From assembly GCF_011764445.1 (NCBI RefSeq), contig NZ_BLPG01000001.1, forward strand, positions 7,271,001 through 7,335,000: DNA of 64,000 nucleotides, in the 5' to 3' direction. Source of the DNA: Phytohabitans rumicis. GTDB taxonomy: Bacteria; Actinomycetota; Actinomycetes; Mycobacteriales; Micromonosporaceae. The notes under the pieces were generated by a model. The model was not told the origin of the DNA. It was given only the letters and a program-made list of their open reading frames with translations, and did not search any database. The translations under genes and the position numbers were made by a program. Below, piece by piece: positions 16,841 to 25,896 of the stretch (position 1 is its first letter; each line of letters starts with the position of its first letter).

Positions 16841-18223
16841 TCAGCCGGGTGCGGGGATGGCCGCGATCCGGTCGAACGCGGCGGTGATCTGGGTGGCCCA
16901 GGGCCAGGTCGCTGGGATGCGTAGCCGGCGGCGGCGTTGCCCGTGCACGAGGCGGGCGGCGGTGTGCAGCACGCGGTAGCGCAGCCGTTTCGGCTCAGCC
17001 AGGGCGAGGTCGCCGGTCAGGCCGAGGAGCTGGAGCCAGCGGATGAGGTCGACGGCGATCGCGACGGTGGTGCACCAGGCTTGGTTGATCGCGAACTCGC
17101 GGGACGGTAGCCGACCAAGGCCGGTGTCCTTACTGGTGCGTATCCGGTCCTCCACGCGGGCGTGGGCGCGGTGGCGGGCCTCCAGCCACTGCAGCGCACC
17201 GATCTTCGTGCCGGTGACGAATGCGGTGTAGCGCCAGCCATCTTGTTCCTCGAACAGCGACAGTTGGGCGCCGGGGTGCGGGCGTTCGCGGCGCACGATC
17301 ACCCGCATCCCGTCCGGCCAGCTGTCGAGCTGGAGCAGGCCGGTCAGTTCGGCGACCTGCGCGCCTTCGCGGATGCCACCGTCGGCGTTGATCGCCGGCG
17401 ACCATGCTGAGGTGGGGATGCCGGCGATGGCAGTGCGTTCCGGCTCGCCGATCGCCCAGCCGATCGAGTACTCCACCCGCCGCCCGCGGCGTTTACCTTG
17501 CTCGACCAGCCAGTCCAGCACCGCATGGGTCGCGGCGGCCGAGTCGCCGCGCACCAGCAGATGCCTGCGGTGGGCGGCCGGGATCTGCGCGACCGCCTGT
17601 TCGAGGACCGCCAGATGATCCGTCGCGGTGTTGGCGCCGGCGTTGCCGGGCCGCAGCTTGATGGCGAGCAGTTCGCCGGTGTTGTCGCAGGTGACCAGGA
17701 TCGGATGAAACCCATAGGAATGCTTGTAGGTCGGTGCGGCGCCGTCCTTGTCGCTGTGCGCCAACACGATCGTGGAGTCGACGTCGAGCACGACCACCCC
17801 GTCGCCGATGTCCCGGCCCGCCGCCCGCGCGGCCGGTAGCTGCCCGAGCAGCGCCCAGACGCGGGCGCGGACCTGCGCGCGGGCCTTGCCGATCCGCCGC
17901 AACTGCATGTCGCCGATCTCGTCCAGGGCCCGCCAGCAGGTCGCCGCCGACGCGACCGGGCCGAACACCTCGCCCTGGTGGCGCAGCACGTCGATGTCGC
18001 AGATCGCCTCACCACCGTCGGCGATCATCACCGCCAGGTCGACCAGCACCCGACCCCGATCGTGGCCCGGCCAACAGTTCCGCCGCGCCAACCCTGCCGA
18101 GACCGCCTGCGTCAGGCCGGCCCGATCGGCCAACATCCGCAGCAGCACCGCACCCACGTGCGACACCACACCCGTACCGTCCGCGGTAACCCGCAGATCC
18201 CTCGACCACGCCGTAAACTGCAC
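16841..18223 (-). mobile_element. IS1380-family transposase
   Basis: The frame is an intact 460-residue DDE transposase. DVDSTIVLAHSDKDGAAPTYKHSYGFHPIL contains the first catalytic aspartate region, LLVRGDSAAATHAVLDWL the second, and RVEDRIRTSKDTGLGRLPSR the late conserved block of IS1380 proteins. The length is normal for the family. I could not find convincing terminal inverted repeats on both sides, so the element's edges are not given. Confidence 0.85.
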
Positions 18224-18667
18224 CTGCGAGGTGCCCCTTCCGCCAGAGAACCTGATCGATTCGACACCGTCAGTTTCCCTTGCAGGAGAGGCACTTTCGC
18301 TTATCTACACACCGACATACGGCCCATCTTCACGATCACCGTGAATCACCAGGGTTAGCGGATCACCGGCCTCGTAGATGGCCAACGACTGAATCGAGGT
18401 AGCTACCTTCTGACAGTCAACGCCCTTATCCGGTCTCCATCGCTGTTCTGATCGCCGCCGGGCGGCCCGGTGTGATGTGCGGCCGCCCGGCCTCGAGGCC
18501 CGCGTGGGTGATCTACCGCGCGGTTCGCTCGCGGTCTTCTCGTTGACCAGCTGCGGCTCGTGACAGCACTCCAGCCGAGAAGCGTCCGGAGCGCCGCCGT
18601 GTTTGCAGATCATCTCGAGGGACGGAGCTGTTGCTGACGCGGTTCTCGTGTTCATCCATCGCGGATG
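18224..18667. other. Spacer between IS1380 and HNH gene; no supported gene
   Basis: A minus-strand frame (18655-18305) ends in VATSIQSLAIYEAGDPLTLV but is low-complexity in its first half. I cannot support it as a gene. The right edge of the IS1380 element should lie near 18230-18300. Confidence 0.35.
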
Positions 18668-18719
18668 CTAGGCCCCGGCCATCCGCCGGGGCCTAGGTCG
18701 AAGGCCCGGTGGTGCCGGG

Positions 18720-19195
18720 TTAGCAGGTGCCGAGCATGGTGGTGAGCGCGGACTTTTCGGCGCTGTCGATGGTGAGGTTGTAGTACCACTTGACTTGGAT
18801 CCAGGCGTCTGTCGTCGTGCGGTGGTCCAGGCCCATGCTCCGGAGGCCCAGGCTTCGGACAGGGGCACCATGTGGTCGATGTCGACGTCGGCGGGGTTGG
18901 TCCAGGTGGCGCCGTCGTAGGGGCTGCGCCAGGAGCCGGAGGTGGGGTAGCAGGCGCTGTCGACGTTGACGCTGGTGCCGTCGCGTTTGAGGACCTGTTC
19001 GCGGGTGTTGCAGGAGCCGGTGATGGTGCCCCAGTGGGGGAACAGGTCGCGGTCGTAGGTGGACTGGTGGGATTCTGCGGCCACGGTGAGTGTGTTGAGC
19101 CGGCCGAGGGCGGTGGCGTACGAGGGGATGTTCGGCGGTGTTGCCTGCACCGGCGTCGCGATCAGGGCGAGGGGTACGACGGCGGCGGCGACCAC
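18720..19195 (-). pseudogene. Secreted HNH nuclease (DUF1524/GmrSD C-terminal type) with internal deletion
   Basis: GTG 19195 begins a signal-peptide-like VVAAAVVPLALIATPVQA. The mature part has YDRDLFPHW, CNTREQVLKRD, the cysteine in DSACYPTSGSWRSPYDG and the metal-site motif DIDHMVPLSEAW of secreted HNH nucleases. After AWAWTTARRQ the frame is lost, and the normal C-terminal end (WIQVKWYYNLTIDSAEKSAL) appears in another frame. The usual 30-40 residues with the asparagine and second histidine of the HNH site are missing, so the enzyme should be dead. Confidence 0.7.
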
Positions 19196-19610
19196 GGCGA
19201 CGGTGATCCTGAAGGCGGGTGCCTTGGTAGTCGACGGGGTTGCGGCGGCGCGCGGCGAGGAAGTGCGATAGCGGGCCGGCGGCGTACTCGGTGGCCGTGG
19301 TGATCCCTGAGGTGAGTTGGCCGGTGTGGTGGGCCTGTTCGAGCAGGCTGTTGCGGACTACCAGGGTGACCTTTGTCTTGAGGTCCAATGGGGTGTCGAG
19401 TGGTTTGTGGTCGAACACCTCCTCGACGAACGGGGTGATCAGCACGTCCTGGTCGTGCGGGGGCATGGGTGGCCAGCGCTTCGGCCCGGGCAGGATGTCC
19501 TGGCCGATGCGGGAGGCGAGGTCGCGGTCGACTCCGCAGGCGGTGGTCAGCATGTGGGGCAGCACGTCATCGCAGTATTCGATCATGTGGTCGGGGTTGG
19601 GACTGGTCAT
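19190..19610 (-). pseudogene. Unidentified gene 5' part running into the HNH gene
   Basis: From about ATG 19607 the frame reads MTSPNPDHMIEYCDDVLPHM through VTLVVRNSLLEQAHHTGQLT, which looks like a real helical protein of about 135 residues. It has no stop of its own and continues into the HNH gene in the wrong frame. Either its end is deleted or the two were fused by a deletion. No family is recognised; the place next to a recombinase suggests a mobile-element cargo gene. Confidence 0.4.
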
Positions 19611-19699
19611 CTGCTCCACCCGGGCCGTTCGGCATCAGTTGGTCAATGTCGTCCGAGGTGATCGTCGCTTGTGGAGCGGCCGTGGTGGTGGAGGCTCTG

Positions 19700-20590
19700 G
19701 ACCTTGCCCAAAGGCCCTGCGTCGCCACGCTTTCGGGGAGTTGCTGCCGCGGTCTGCGGCGGCTATCGTGGTGGCATGTGCACCCGTTTGGTGCACAAAT
19801 GCTACGCGTGGGGGTTCAACTCCCCCTCGGACACGTACCAAAACCCCACAGGAATCCGGGTCAGGGCTTGCCTCGACTCGGATTTCGTTGTTTCCGGGGT
19901 GGTAGGTGAGTGTGAGCCGGAGCTGCCGGTAGACCTCGCCCTTGGTTTCGGCTTCTGCCCGCCTGATCATGTCGCGGACCCGGTCGAACGTCCGTGTTAG
20001 CCGTTCGATGTCTGTTTCGCTGAGTCGGGTGATCTTGGTCGTTTCGACTTTGGGTGCCGGTCTGCGGGCGAGGGCCGCGGCGCGCTCGGCGTTGACCTCG
20101 GCGATCCATCCGGCGATGGTCGCGGGGTCGCCGCTGGCCTCTGCGATGGCGCGGTAGCGGGCGAGTTTCTCGTCGCAGGCCGCGATGACCGCCGCTGTGT
20201 CGTCCTCGACGGGCTTGACCTGTACGGCTTGCCGGGGTTGCGCTGTGTGGAGTTCGCGGACGGTGTCGGCGACGCGTTGTGGTGCGAAGGCTTGCGCGAG
20301 CCATTCGTCGAGTAGCGGTAGGAGGTCTTGTTCGCGCAGGTACACGTTGCGGGGATGTTGGACGTGGTTGGCCAACGCGTACTCGGCGGGGTAGCGGCAG
20401 CGGTAGTAGGCGGCGTCGTGGCTGTACTGGCCTTGCATCTTCCGGCCGCACAGACCGCACAGGAGGAGGCCGCGCAGCGTGTAGGCACGCCGTACGCGTA
20501 CGCGTTGGCGGGTCTTGCGGTCGCGTCCGTGCTGCGTGGCGATCCTTCTTTGCCGAATGGCCCGGCCGTACCCGCCGGTCGCGGTGGTGG
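19700..20590 (-). pseudogene. Large serine recombinase, C-terminal part only
   Basis: The minus strand encodes the recombinase zinc-ribbon (YTLRGLLLCGLCGRKMQGQ...YYRCRYP) and the long coiled-coil C-terminal region (DTAAVIAACDEKLARYRAIA). The N-terminal resolvase domain with the catalytic serine is absent: homology starts near 20590, where a small plus-strand gene begins. The extreme C-terminus reads GGVEPPRVAFVHQTG, the antisense translation of a tRNA-like T-arm. This is frequent where an integrase gene ends on its own attachment site. Confidence 0.7.
19774..19802. promoter_or_regulatory. Strong inverted repeat, possible attachment-site core
   Basis: GTGCACC (19778-19784) and GGTGCAC (19790-19796) form a perfect 7-bp inverted repeat around CGTTT. 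Outer arms GCAT/ATGC extend it. It overlaps the 3' end of the serine recombinase frame and is followed by a T-arm-like GGGGGTTCAACTCCCCC. Serine recombinase sites are imperfect inverted repeats, so an att role is plausible. Confidence 0.35.
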
Positions 20591-20784
20591 AGCACCTCGG
20601 GGGCCGGCTGATCCTGGAAGCAGATGCCGCCGACCGGTATGCGGCGGCGTTCGACAAGCTCACCGAAGTCGCTCTGGACCCGGCCCGATCCGCAGAGATG
20701 ATCGGTCAGGCCGCCGCCAAGCTCGCCGGCTCCCGCTCCGCCCAGCCGACCGATGAGCTGGCCGGGCAGGGGGTGGCGGCATGA
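20557..20784 (+). CDS. Small hypothetical protein
   Basis: From ATG 20557 the 75-residue product is MARPYPPVAVVEHLGGRLIL followed by helical DAADRYAAAFDKLTEVALDP. It overlaps by 4 bp (ATGA) with the next small gene, so the two are coupled. The pair sits on the broken 5' side of the serine recombinase. Function unknown; it resembles small accessory proteins of actinobacterial mobile elements in size and placement only. Confidence 0.5.
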   Translation: MARPYPPVAVVEHLGGRLILEADAADRYAAAFDKLTEVALDPARSAEMIGQAAAKLAGSRSAQPTDELAGQGVAA

Positions 20785-20993
20785 TGCCGGTGAACTCCGA
20801 CGCCGCGAAGGCGGCGGTGACGGTGGCGGCGCAGCGGATCGCTGCGTATGCGGACAGGAACAACATCCTGGTCGAGTCGTCCCAATGCGAGGAGTTGGCC
20901 GAGAGCCTGTTGCACGTCTATCAGGCGTACTTCACCGGGCTGGCCCAAGGTGCGGGGCAGCCGTACGCCGCTCCCACCGCGTCGACACCATAG
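20781..20993 (+). CDS. Small hypothetical protein, coupled to preceding gene
   Basis: The 70-residue product (MMPVNSDAAKAAVTVAAQRI, then LAESLLHVYQAYFTGLAQGA) is mostly helical. Its start codon overlaps the upstream stop codon. No known domain. Confidence 0.5.
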   Translation: MMPVNSDAAKAAVTVAAQRIAAYADRNNILVESSQCEELAESLLHVYQAYFTGLAQGAGQPYAAPTASTP

Positions 20994-21214
20994 CCGCCGA
21001 CGGATCTACCGGGGTCTGCCACGCTCCAGGTTGGTGGGAGCCAGCCCTGTTGGACGCGGCAGGTCCCGCCGTCCTCAATGATCTCGAAGGGTTGGCAGCC
21101 TGGGCGACGGATGGAGCCCACGCGTTTGTGGTTGACCGGCTCGCTGCCGTTGTCGGGTAGCTCGGCAGTGATCCTTGGGGGGCGCCATAGGTGCCGGCCG
21201 AGACGTTGTGCATG

Positions 21215-21384
21215 GCCTCGATGAAGGGCAGCTCCGATTGGGGCTGCGACAGGGCCTGCTGGCGCAGGTGGCTCTGGCGGACGAGATGCCTCGATGAAGG
21301 CAACTCCGATGGGAGCTGCGACGTGACTTCGCCGGCTTCTACGACGACGCGACCGCGCAGACGCCTCGATGAAGGGCAGCTCCG
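21215..21384 (-). CRISPR. Three-repeat CRISPR relic
   Basis: Repeats are at 21215-21250 (36 nt), 21288-21322 (35 nt) and 21363-21384 (22 nt, cut off), separated by spacers of 37 and 40 nt with unrelated sequence. Read on the minus strand each repeat ends CTTCATCGAGGC and begins GTCGCAGC, with an internal imperfect palindrome (GCAGCTCC/GGAGTTGC in repeat 2). A CTTCAT(T/C)GAGGC-like end is known from actinobacterial CRISPR repeats. The repeats have diverged from each other and no cas gene is nearby, so the array is a decaying orphan. Confidence 0.65.
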
Positions 21385-21549
21385 CAGGCGACCGGCCTGG
21401 ATGAGTGGTTGATCCGGGACGCGGACAACCGTGACTGGACACGCGGCTATCTGCGGCACCTTCTCGACACGCTCCCGCCACCTGTCATGTCACTGCTGGC
21501 GCACACCCGAGCCACGGTCGGCAACACCCTGGTCAGCCACCGCACCTAA
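21385..21549 (+). pseudogene. C-terminal coding fragment of unknown gene
   Basis: Directly after the cut repeat the plus strand reads LDEWLIRDADNRDWTRGYLR and on to a TAA at 21547, with natural codon use. There is no start. The broken junction with the CRISPR repeat suggests a deletion joined array and gene. Confidence 0.35.
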
Positions 21550-21600
21550 ACCCAAACCGGCCAACAACCCCCTCCTCCTTTCTGCATGTGGAGCCCTTTG

Positions 21601-22404
21601 ATGACTGCTATAGGCCCGCCGTCACGGCAGGTCAGCAACGTGTCCACGACCTTGGCCCGGAACCGGCTCGGGGTGGGGGCGGTGGTGTTCTGTGTGATGG
21701 CCGCCGCCGCCCCGTTGATCGTGGTGGCCGGGTCGGCGACGACCGGTTTCGCGGTGACCGAGTTCATCGGCATCCCGATCGCCTACCTCGCCGTCGCCGC
21801 CGTCCTGGCATTGTTCGCGGTCGGCTACATCGCGATGTCCCGCCGGGTCGTGAACGCGGGGGCGTTTTACAGCTACGTCGCGCACGGTTTGGGTCGGGTG
21901 CCCGGCGTCGGGGCCGCGAAGGTCGCCGTGCTGGCCTACAACGCGATGCAGATCAGCATCTACGGCGCGTTCGGGAAGGTCGCCGCCATCATCGTGGAGG
22001 CGACGTTCGGGTGGACGGTGGCGTGGTGGGTGTGTGCCCTGGCCGGCTGGCTGCTGGTGGCCGGGTTGGGGGTATGCCGGTTCGACGTCAACGGCTATCT
22101 ACTCGGTGGGCTGCTGCTGGCGGAGATCGCGGTCACGGTCGTGTTCGACATCGTCCTACTCGGGCATCCCGCCGACGGGCAGATCAGCTTGGACGCGCTC
22201 GCGCCGGGCCTGCTGCTCTCGGCCGGGGCGGTCGCGTTGCTGGTTGGTGGGATCGCCGGGTTCGCCGGGTTCGAGATGACCGCCGTGTTCTCCGAAGCAA
22301 GTAGCCGGTCATCCCCGGTGAGCCCGGCCGGTTCCGGACAGTGCCACTGGGCTGCTGGTTTATGTCAGCCGGGTCCCGGTGCGTCCCAGGGCCGGACGGG
22401 GTGA
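21601..22404 (+). pseudogene. APC-family amino acid permease, truncated after about 235 residues
   Basis: Start ATG 21601 follows a GGAG site. The first 235 residues are a normal APC permease N-terminal half: LGVGAVVFCVMAAAAPLIVV, then six to seven membrane helices up to GGIAGFAGFEMTAVFSEAS, which is the conserved helix 6 region (GFE). Beyond about 22300 the frame is unrelated sequence. A working transporter needs 10-12 helices, so the gene is non-functional. Confidence 0.75.
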
Positions 22405-22612
22405 TCCCGGATGGTTCCCTACCAAGATCCCTACCGTCCTGGGTCACCGCTGGCCCGTCGTTTGTGGCTGGGGTGTGGACGGTGGCGTAGGTTTGAATCA
22501 TGCACGGGAGGATCTCGATGGAGTGCCCTGCCCGGCTACCGGGGCCAGTTTGCCGTTCGTCACTGCGGGGAGCACGGTTCGAAGAGACTGCCATGTTCGT
22601 AAGGAAGCGCCG

Positions 22613-22960
22613 ATGCCGGTAGACGATGACCATTCTGCGCAGCTTGACGTAACTGCGTTGATGGAGATGACACACGAGACGATGATGGCGCGGTGGCAAC
22701 AGGGCCTGGTAACGCCCATGTCCCCAACGATCAGCACGTTCGCCAAGACCGACGGCAGTTGGTGGACGGCCAGCCAGGTCACCTGGCTTCGCGTTTCGCT
22801 TGCAGAGCGCAACGAGCGGCTCGACTTCCATCACGATCGCTTCGAAAGCATCGACCAAGCCAAAGGTCCAGCTACGACCGCCAGGACCAGCCCTTGGGAC
22901 AAACGACCACCGCAGTCCCTCTTCAATTCCCAGGCCCCACAGCTCCCCGGCATCTCCTAG
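22613..22960 (+). CDS. Hypothetical protein, 115 aa, with IS630 inserted at its stop codon
   Basis: ATG 22613 has AAGGAAG six bases before it. The product (MPVDDDHSAQLDVTALMEMT...FAKTDGSWWTASQVTWLRVS) is soluble with a short central domain and a polar tail. The TAG stop at 22958-22960 is also the left CTAG of the IS630 element. Because IS630 duplicates its target, the stop is the same with or without the insertion, so the protein should be intact. Family unknown. Confidence 0.55.
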   Translation: MPVDDDHSAQLDVTALMEMTHETMMARWQQGLVTPMSPTISTFAKTDGSWWTASQVTWLRVSLAERNERLDFHHDRFESIDQAKGPATTARTSPWDKRPPQSLFNSQAPQLPGIS

Positions 22961-24132
22961 TGTCTCGTGATTCTGTTGTCTTTACGTGATGTGGTTGTGG
23001 TTCGCTGTCCTGGTGGAGTTGACGTCGGACGAGCGGGCTGAGCTTGGGTCGCTGCTCAACAGTGGTGAGGTGTCGGCTGCGGTCGGGACGCGGGCGCGGA
23101 TCGTGTTGTGGCACGCCGAAGGCCGTCGCAAGAAGGACATCGCGGCGCTGGCGGGGGTGTCGCGGCCGACGGTGGATCTGTGGCTGGGCCGGTACGCCGC
23201 GGACGGCGCTGCCGGCCTGCTCAGCCAGCAACCTGGCGGGCCGCGGGAGCAGGTGCCGGCCCGGATTAGGGCTCGGGTCCTGGCGTTGACCCGGATGAGC
23301 CCGCCTTCGCAGACTGGTCTGTCGCACTGGTCCAGTCGGGAGATGGCCGCCTACGTCACCCGTACCGAGCAGGTGCCGGTCTCGCATCACTGGGTGGCCA
23401 AGCTGTGGCGCGAGCACGGCCTCAAACCGCACCGGTCCGGCACGTTCAAGCTCAGTAAGGATCCGGCGTTCGCGGCCAAGGTCTACGACATCGTCGGCTT
23501 GTATCTGGATCCGCCGGGTGGCGCGGTGGTTCTCAGCCTGGACGAGAAGACGCAGATCCAGGCGTTGGACCGCACTCAGCCGCTGCTACCGATCGAGTTC
23601 GACGCCACCGAGAAACGCACCCACGACTACGTCCGACACGGGACCACGAACCTGTTCGCCGCCTTCAACGTCGCCACGGGCGAGGTCGTCGGCGAATGCC
23701 GGCCGTCCCGGAACGGGGCGGCGTTCCTGGCCTTCCTGCGCAAGGCCGTTGCCCCGCACCGCGGCCGCGAGGTGCATGTGGTGTTGGACAACCTGTCCAC
23801 CCACACCACCCCCGACGTCCTGGCCTGGCTCGAAGCGAACCCGCACGTGCGCTTCCACTTCACCCCGAAAGGCTCCAGCTGGATGAACCAGATCGAGACC
23901 TGGTTCGGCATCGTCACCCGGCAGGCCATCCGGCGCGGCACCTTCTCCTCCGTGCAGGTCCTGATCCGGTCCATCCGGGACTACATCACCGCCTGGAACA
24001 CCGATCCCCGCCCGTTCCAATGGACCGCGACCGCCGACGAGATCCTCGCCAAGGTCCAACTTGTACAGACCAGCATCAAACAACTCGTCGACAACAACGC
24101 CAAGTAAACCCATCAGAATCACGGGACACTAG
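22957..24132 (+). mobile_element. Complete IS630-family insertion sequence
   Basis: Left end CTAGTGTCTCGTGATTCTG (22957-22975) and right end CAGAATCACGGGACACTAG (24114-24132) are inverted repeats with one mismatch in 19. The TA target duplication of the family is visible within CTAG at both ends. The element encodes one intact transposase. Confidence 0.85.
22986..24107 (+). CDS. IS630-family transposase
   Basis: The 373-residue protein has an N-terminal helix-turn-helix (KKDIAALAGVSRPTVDLWLG) and a DDE catalytic domain. The catalytic residues are the aspartate in VLSLDEKTQIQALD, the aspartate in VVLDNLSTHTTP and the glutamate in NQIETWFGIVTRQAI. Size and motif order are normal for IS630. The true start may be a few codons into the frame (VELTSDERAEL). 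The intact ends suggest the copy may be mobile. Confidence 0.9.
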   Translation: MMWLWFAVLVELTSDERAELGSLLNSGEVSAAVGTRARIVLWHAEGRRKKDIAALAGVSRPTVDLWLGRYAADGAAGLLSQQPGGPREQVPARIRARVLALTRMSPPSQTGLSHWSSREMAAYVTRTEQVPVSHHWVAKLWREHGLKPHRSGTFKLSKDPAFAAKVYDIVGLYLDPPGGAVVLSLDEKTQIQALDRTQPLLPIEFDATEKRTHDYVRHGTTNLFAAFNVATGEVVGECRPSRNGAAFLAFLRKAVAPHRGREVHVVLDNLSTHTTPDVLAWLEANPHVRFHFTPKGSSWMNQIETWFGIVTRQAIRRGTFSSVQVLIRSIRDYITAWNTDPRPFQWTATADEILAKVQLVQTSIKQLVDNNAK

Positions 24133-24451
24133 TACCGGCGGAAATTGAAAAGCGGCGCAAACTACCACCGCATTCCCGGTTGGGCTGCCGGCGAGCATTC
24201 CCCGGGTTGGCTCTTCAGCGATGGGCGCAAAAGGTAACCTCCACGCGGCGGCTGACGCGATCAGCGAGGAACTTCATCTACTCGTACGCACAGCCTGGCT
24301 GACACCGTGACTGTAACCCGTTCCTCCAATCCGAATTGCTGACCTGCCGAGCCGATCACGCTGGGCCTCGACGTCACACCGAGGCGATACTGGCCCCGCA
24401 CCGGCGGGCACGACGCCCACCTGGAAGGCCCTCGCCACCGACGGTCACTGG
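24133..24451. other. Spacer, no gene seen
   Basis: Nothing recognisable lies between the IS630 right end and the 24452 gene. It is presumably the original downstream flank of the 22613 gene. Confidence 0.4.
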
Positions 24452-24703
24452 TTAGGTGACATCCCAGGCGGTCCAGGAGATCGCCCAGTCCTGGTCCAGC
24501 AGAGGCGGTGGCTCGCCTTTGAGGACCGCGCCGATAGCGTCGGCGGCCTCACGCATGCCTTGCTCGGCGCGCCGCTCGTAGATCGCTGGGCATTCGACGT
24601 AGACGGTTCCGTTGATCGAGTGTGTCTGGACTGGGTGGCCCGTGCGCTGATGGATTAGCGCGCGGATGGTCTTTCGAAGCTGGTCTTGTTGGTCACCGGG
24701 CAC
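24452..24703 (-). CDS. Small hypothetical protein, 83 aa
   Basis: The product (MPGDQQDQLRKTIRALIHQR...YERRAEQGMREAADAIGAVL...DWAISWTAWDVT) is soluble and helical with a conserved-looking tryptophan end. It is divergent from the zinc-ribbon integrase relic. No family recognised. Confidence 0.45.
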   Translation of the reverse strand: MPGDQQDQLRKTIRALIHQRTGHPVQTHSINGTVYVECPAIYERRAEQGMREAADAIGAVLKGEPPPLLDQDWAISWTAWDVT

Positions 24704-24759
24704 GTCGTGGATCTCGGCGAAGCCGCGCTGGTCGACGCGGCGGCCCCGGTCAGGCAGCG

Positions 24760-25813
24760 ATGTGCAACGCGTGCTACCGAGGGCCGGTCATGACGTGCTC
24801 GCGGTGCGGGCGGACGCGGGCCTGTCCGAAACACCTCGACGGGGCACCGATCTGTCTGAGGTGCATGCCCCGACGCATTCAGACCTGCACCCGGTGCGCA
24901 GCGGAGCGGCCCGCCCACGCGATCTGGCCCATCGGACCGGTCTGCCGAAACTGCTACGACACCGCGCGGGCCAACCCCGGGCACTGCGCCGGATGCGAGC
25001 GGAACCGGGTCCTCGTCGCCGAGAACCACACCGGCCAACCGATCTGCGGTGCCTGCGCCGGCGTCGGCAACGACCACGCCTGCCAGCGGTGCGGCGCCTC
25101 CGGGAACCGCCACCGCCGGCTCGTTCGCCCGTTCGCCAAATGGGTGCTACTGCGCCGCGCTCGCCGCCGCGCCCAAACACGACCGATCACGCAGGGATCC
25201 GTGAACGGAATGCGATCCCGTGTCCTTATCGCGCTGCATTTCCTGGCCTGGCTGGAGACCATCGACCTCGCGCTGGCCGAGCTGACCCAGGCTCACGTCG
25301 ACCAGTGGCTCGATGACGGCACCACCTACCACTACTCGTTGCGGCCGTTTTTGGCCTGGGCCCGCAGCCGGCGTCTGACCGGCGACGTCGAGGTGCCGTC
25401 GCTGCCGGTCGGCACGCGCCGGAGGCCCGCTACCCCGAACAGGTCCAATGGCAGCAGCTACGCCGCTGCCTCAACGACACCGCGCTGCCGCTCGAGGTGC
25501 TGGCCGGCAGCCTTCTGCTGCTGTTTCGGCATCAGCGCCAGCAGACAGGTCCAGCTCAGCGCTGAGGCGATCGAACACATCGACACCACCACGCACCTAC
25601 GCGTCGCTCAGCACGCGCTTCTGCTGCCGCCGCGCCTGGCTGACCTCGCGATCCAACAGCGTGACCGCACCGACCTACGCTCGATCTTCGGCCGCACCGG
25701 CGTCACCTGCGTCCAATGGCTGTTCCCCGGCCTGCGCCCTCCCGGAGTCGTGCACCTACGAGCAGCTCGACGAGCCGGTCAACTTCGACCTGGCCGACGT
25801 GCTCGGCGCCTGA
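24760..25813 (+). pseudogene. Zinc-ribbon tyrosine-recombinase-like protein, frameshifted and truncated
   Basis: From ATG 24760 the protein starts with an unusual array of C-x2-C pairs (MCNACYRGPVMTCSRCGRTR, then ICLRCMPRR, CTRCAAERP, VCRNCYDTA, HCAGCERN, ICGACAG, CQRCGASG). A core-binding-like segment follows (SRVLIALHFLAWLETIDLAL). Near 25425 the frame changes to VQWQQLRRCLNDTALPLEVL and then back to HLRVAQHALLLPPRLADLAI. I expect a catalytic R/H-x-x-R/Y part after this, but it is missing. It is best read as a decayed integrase of the actinobacterial multi-zinc-finger type; the catalytic identity is inferred from the fold order. Confidence 0.5.
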
Positions 25814-25821
25814 CCGCGGGG

Positions 25822-25882
25822 GCGATCTTGGTATCGGGCTGCCCGCCCAGAGGCTGTTCTGACGCTCAAATACCAAGGTCGC
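25822..25882. repeat. 13-bp inverted repeat
   Basis: GCGATCTTGGTAT (25822-25834) and ATACCAAGGTCGC (25870-25882) are inverted with one mismatch and 35 bp between. They lie between two convergent genes, so a bidirectional terminator or element remnant is possible. Confidence 0.35.
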
Positions 25883-25896
25883 CATCCGCTACCGCA

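Noticed and set aside
19806-19845. Possible tRNA gene (T-arm-like GGGGGTTCAACTCCCCC)
   Set aside because: No anticodon arm with U33 or acceptor pairing can be drawn upstream, so only a T-arm-like fragment is present.
21251-21362. The two CRISPR spacers as pieces of one interrupted gene
   Set aside because: Both can be read without stops in one frame, but 37-40 nt open stretches are expected by chance in this GC range, and the repeats put stops between them.
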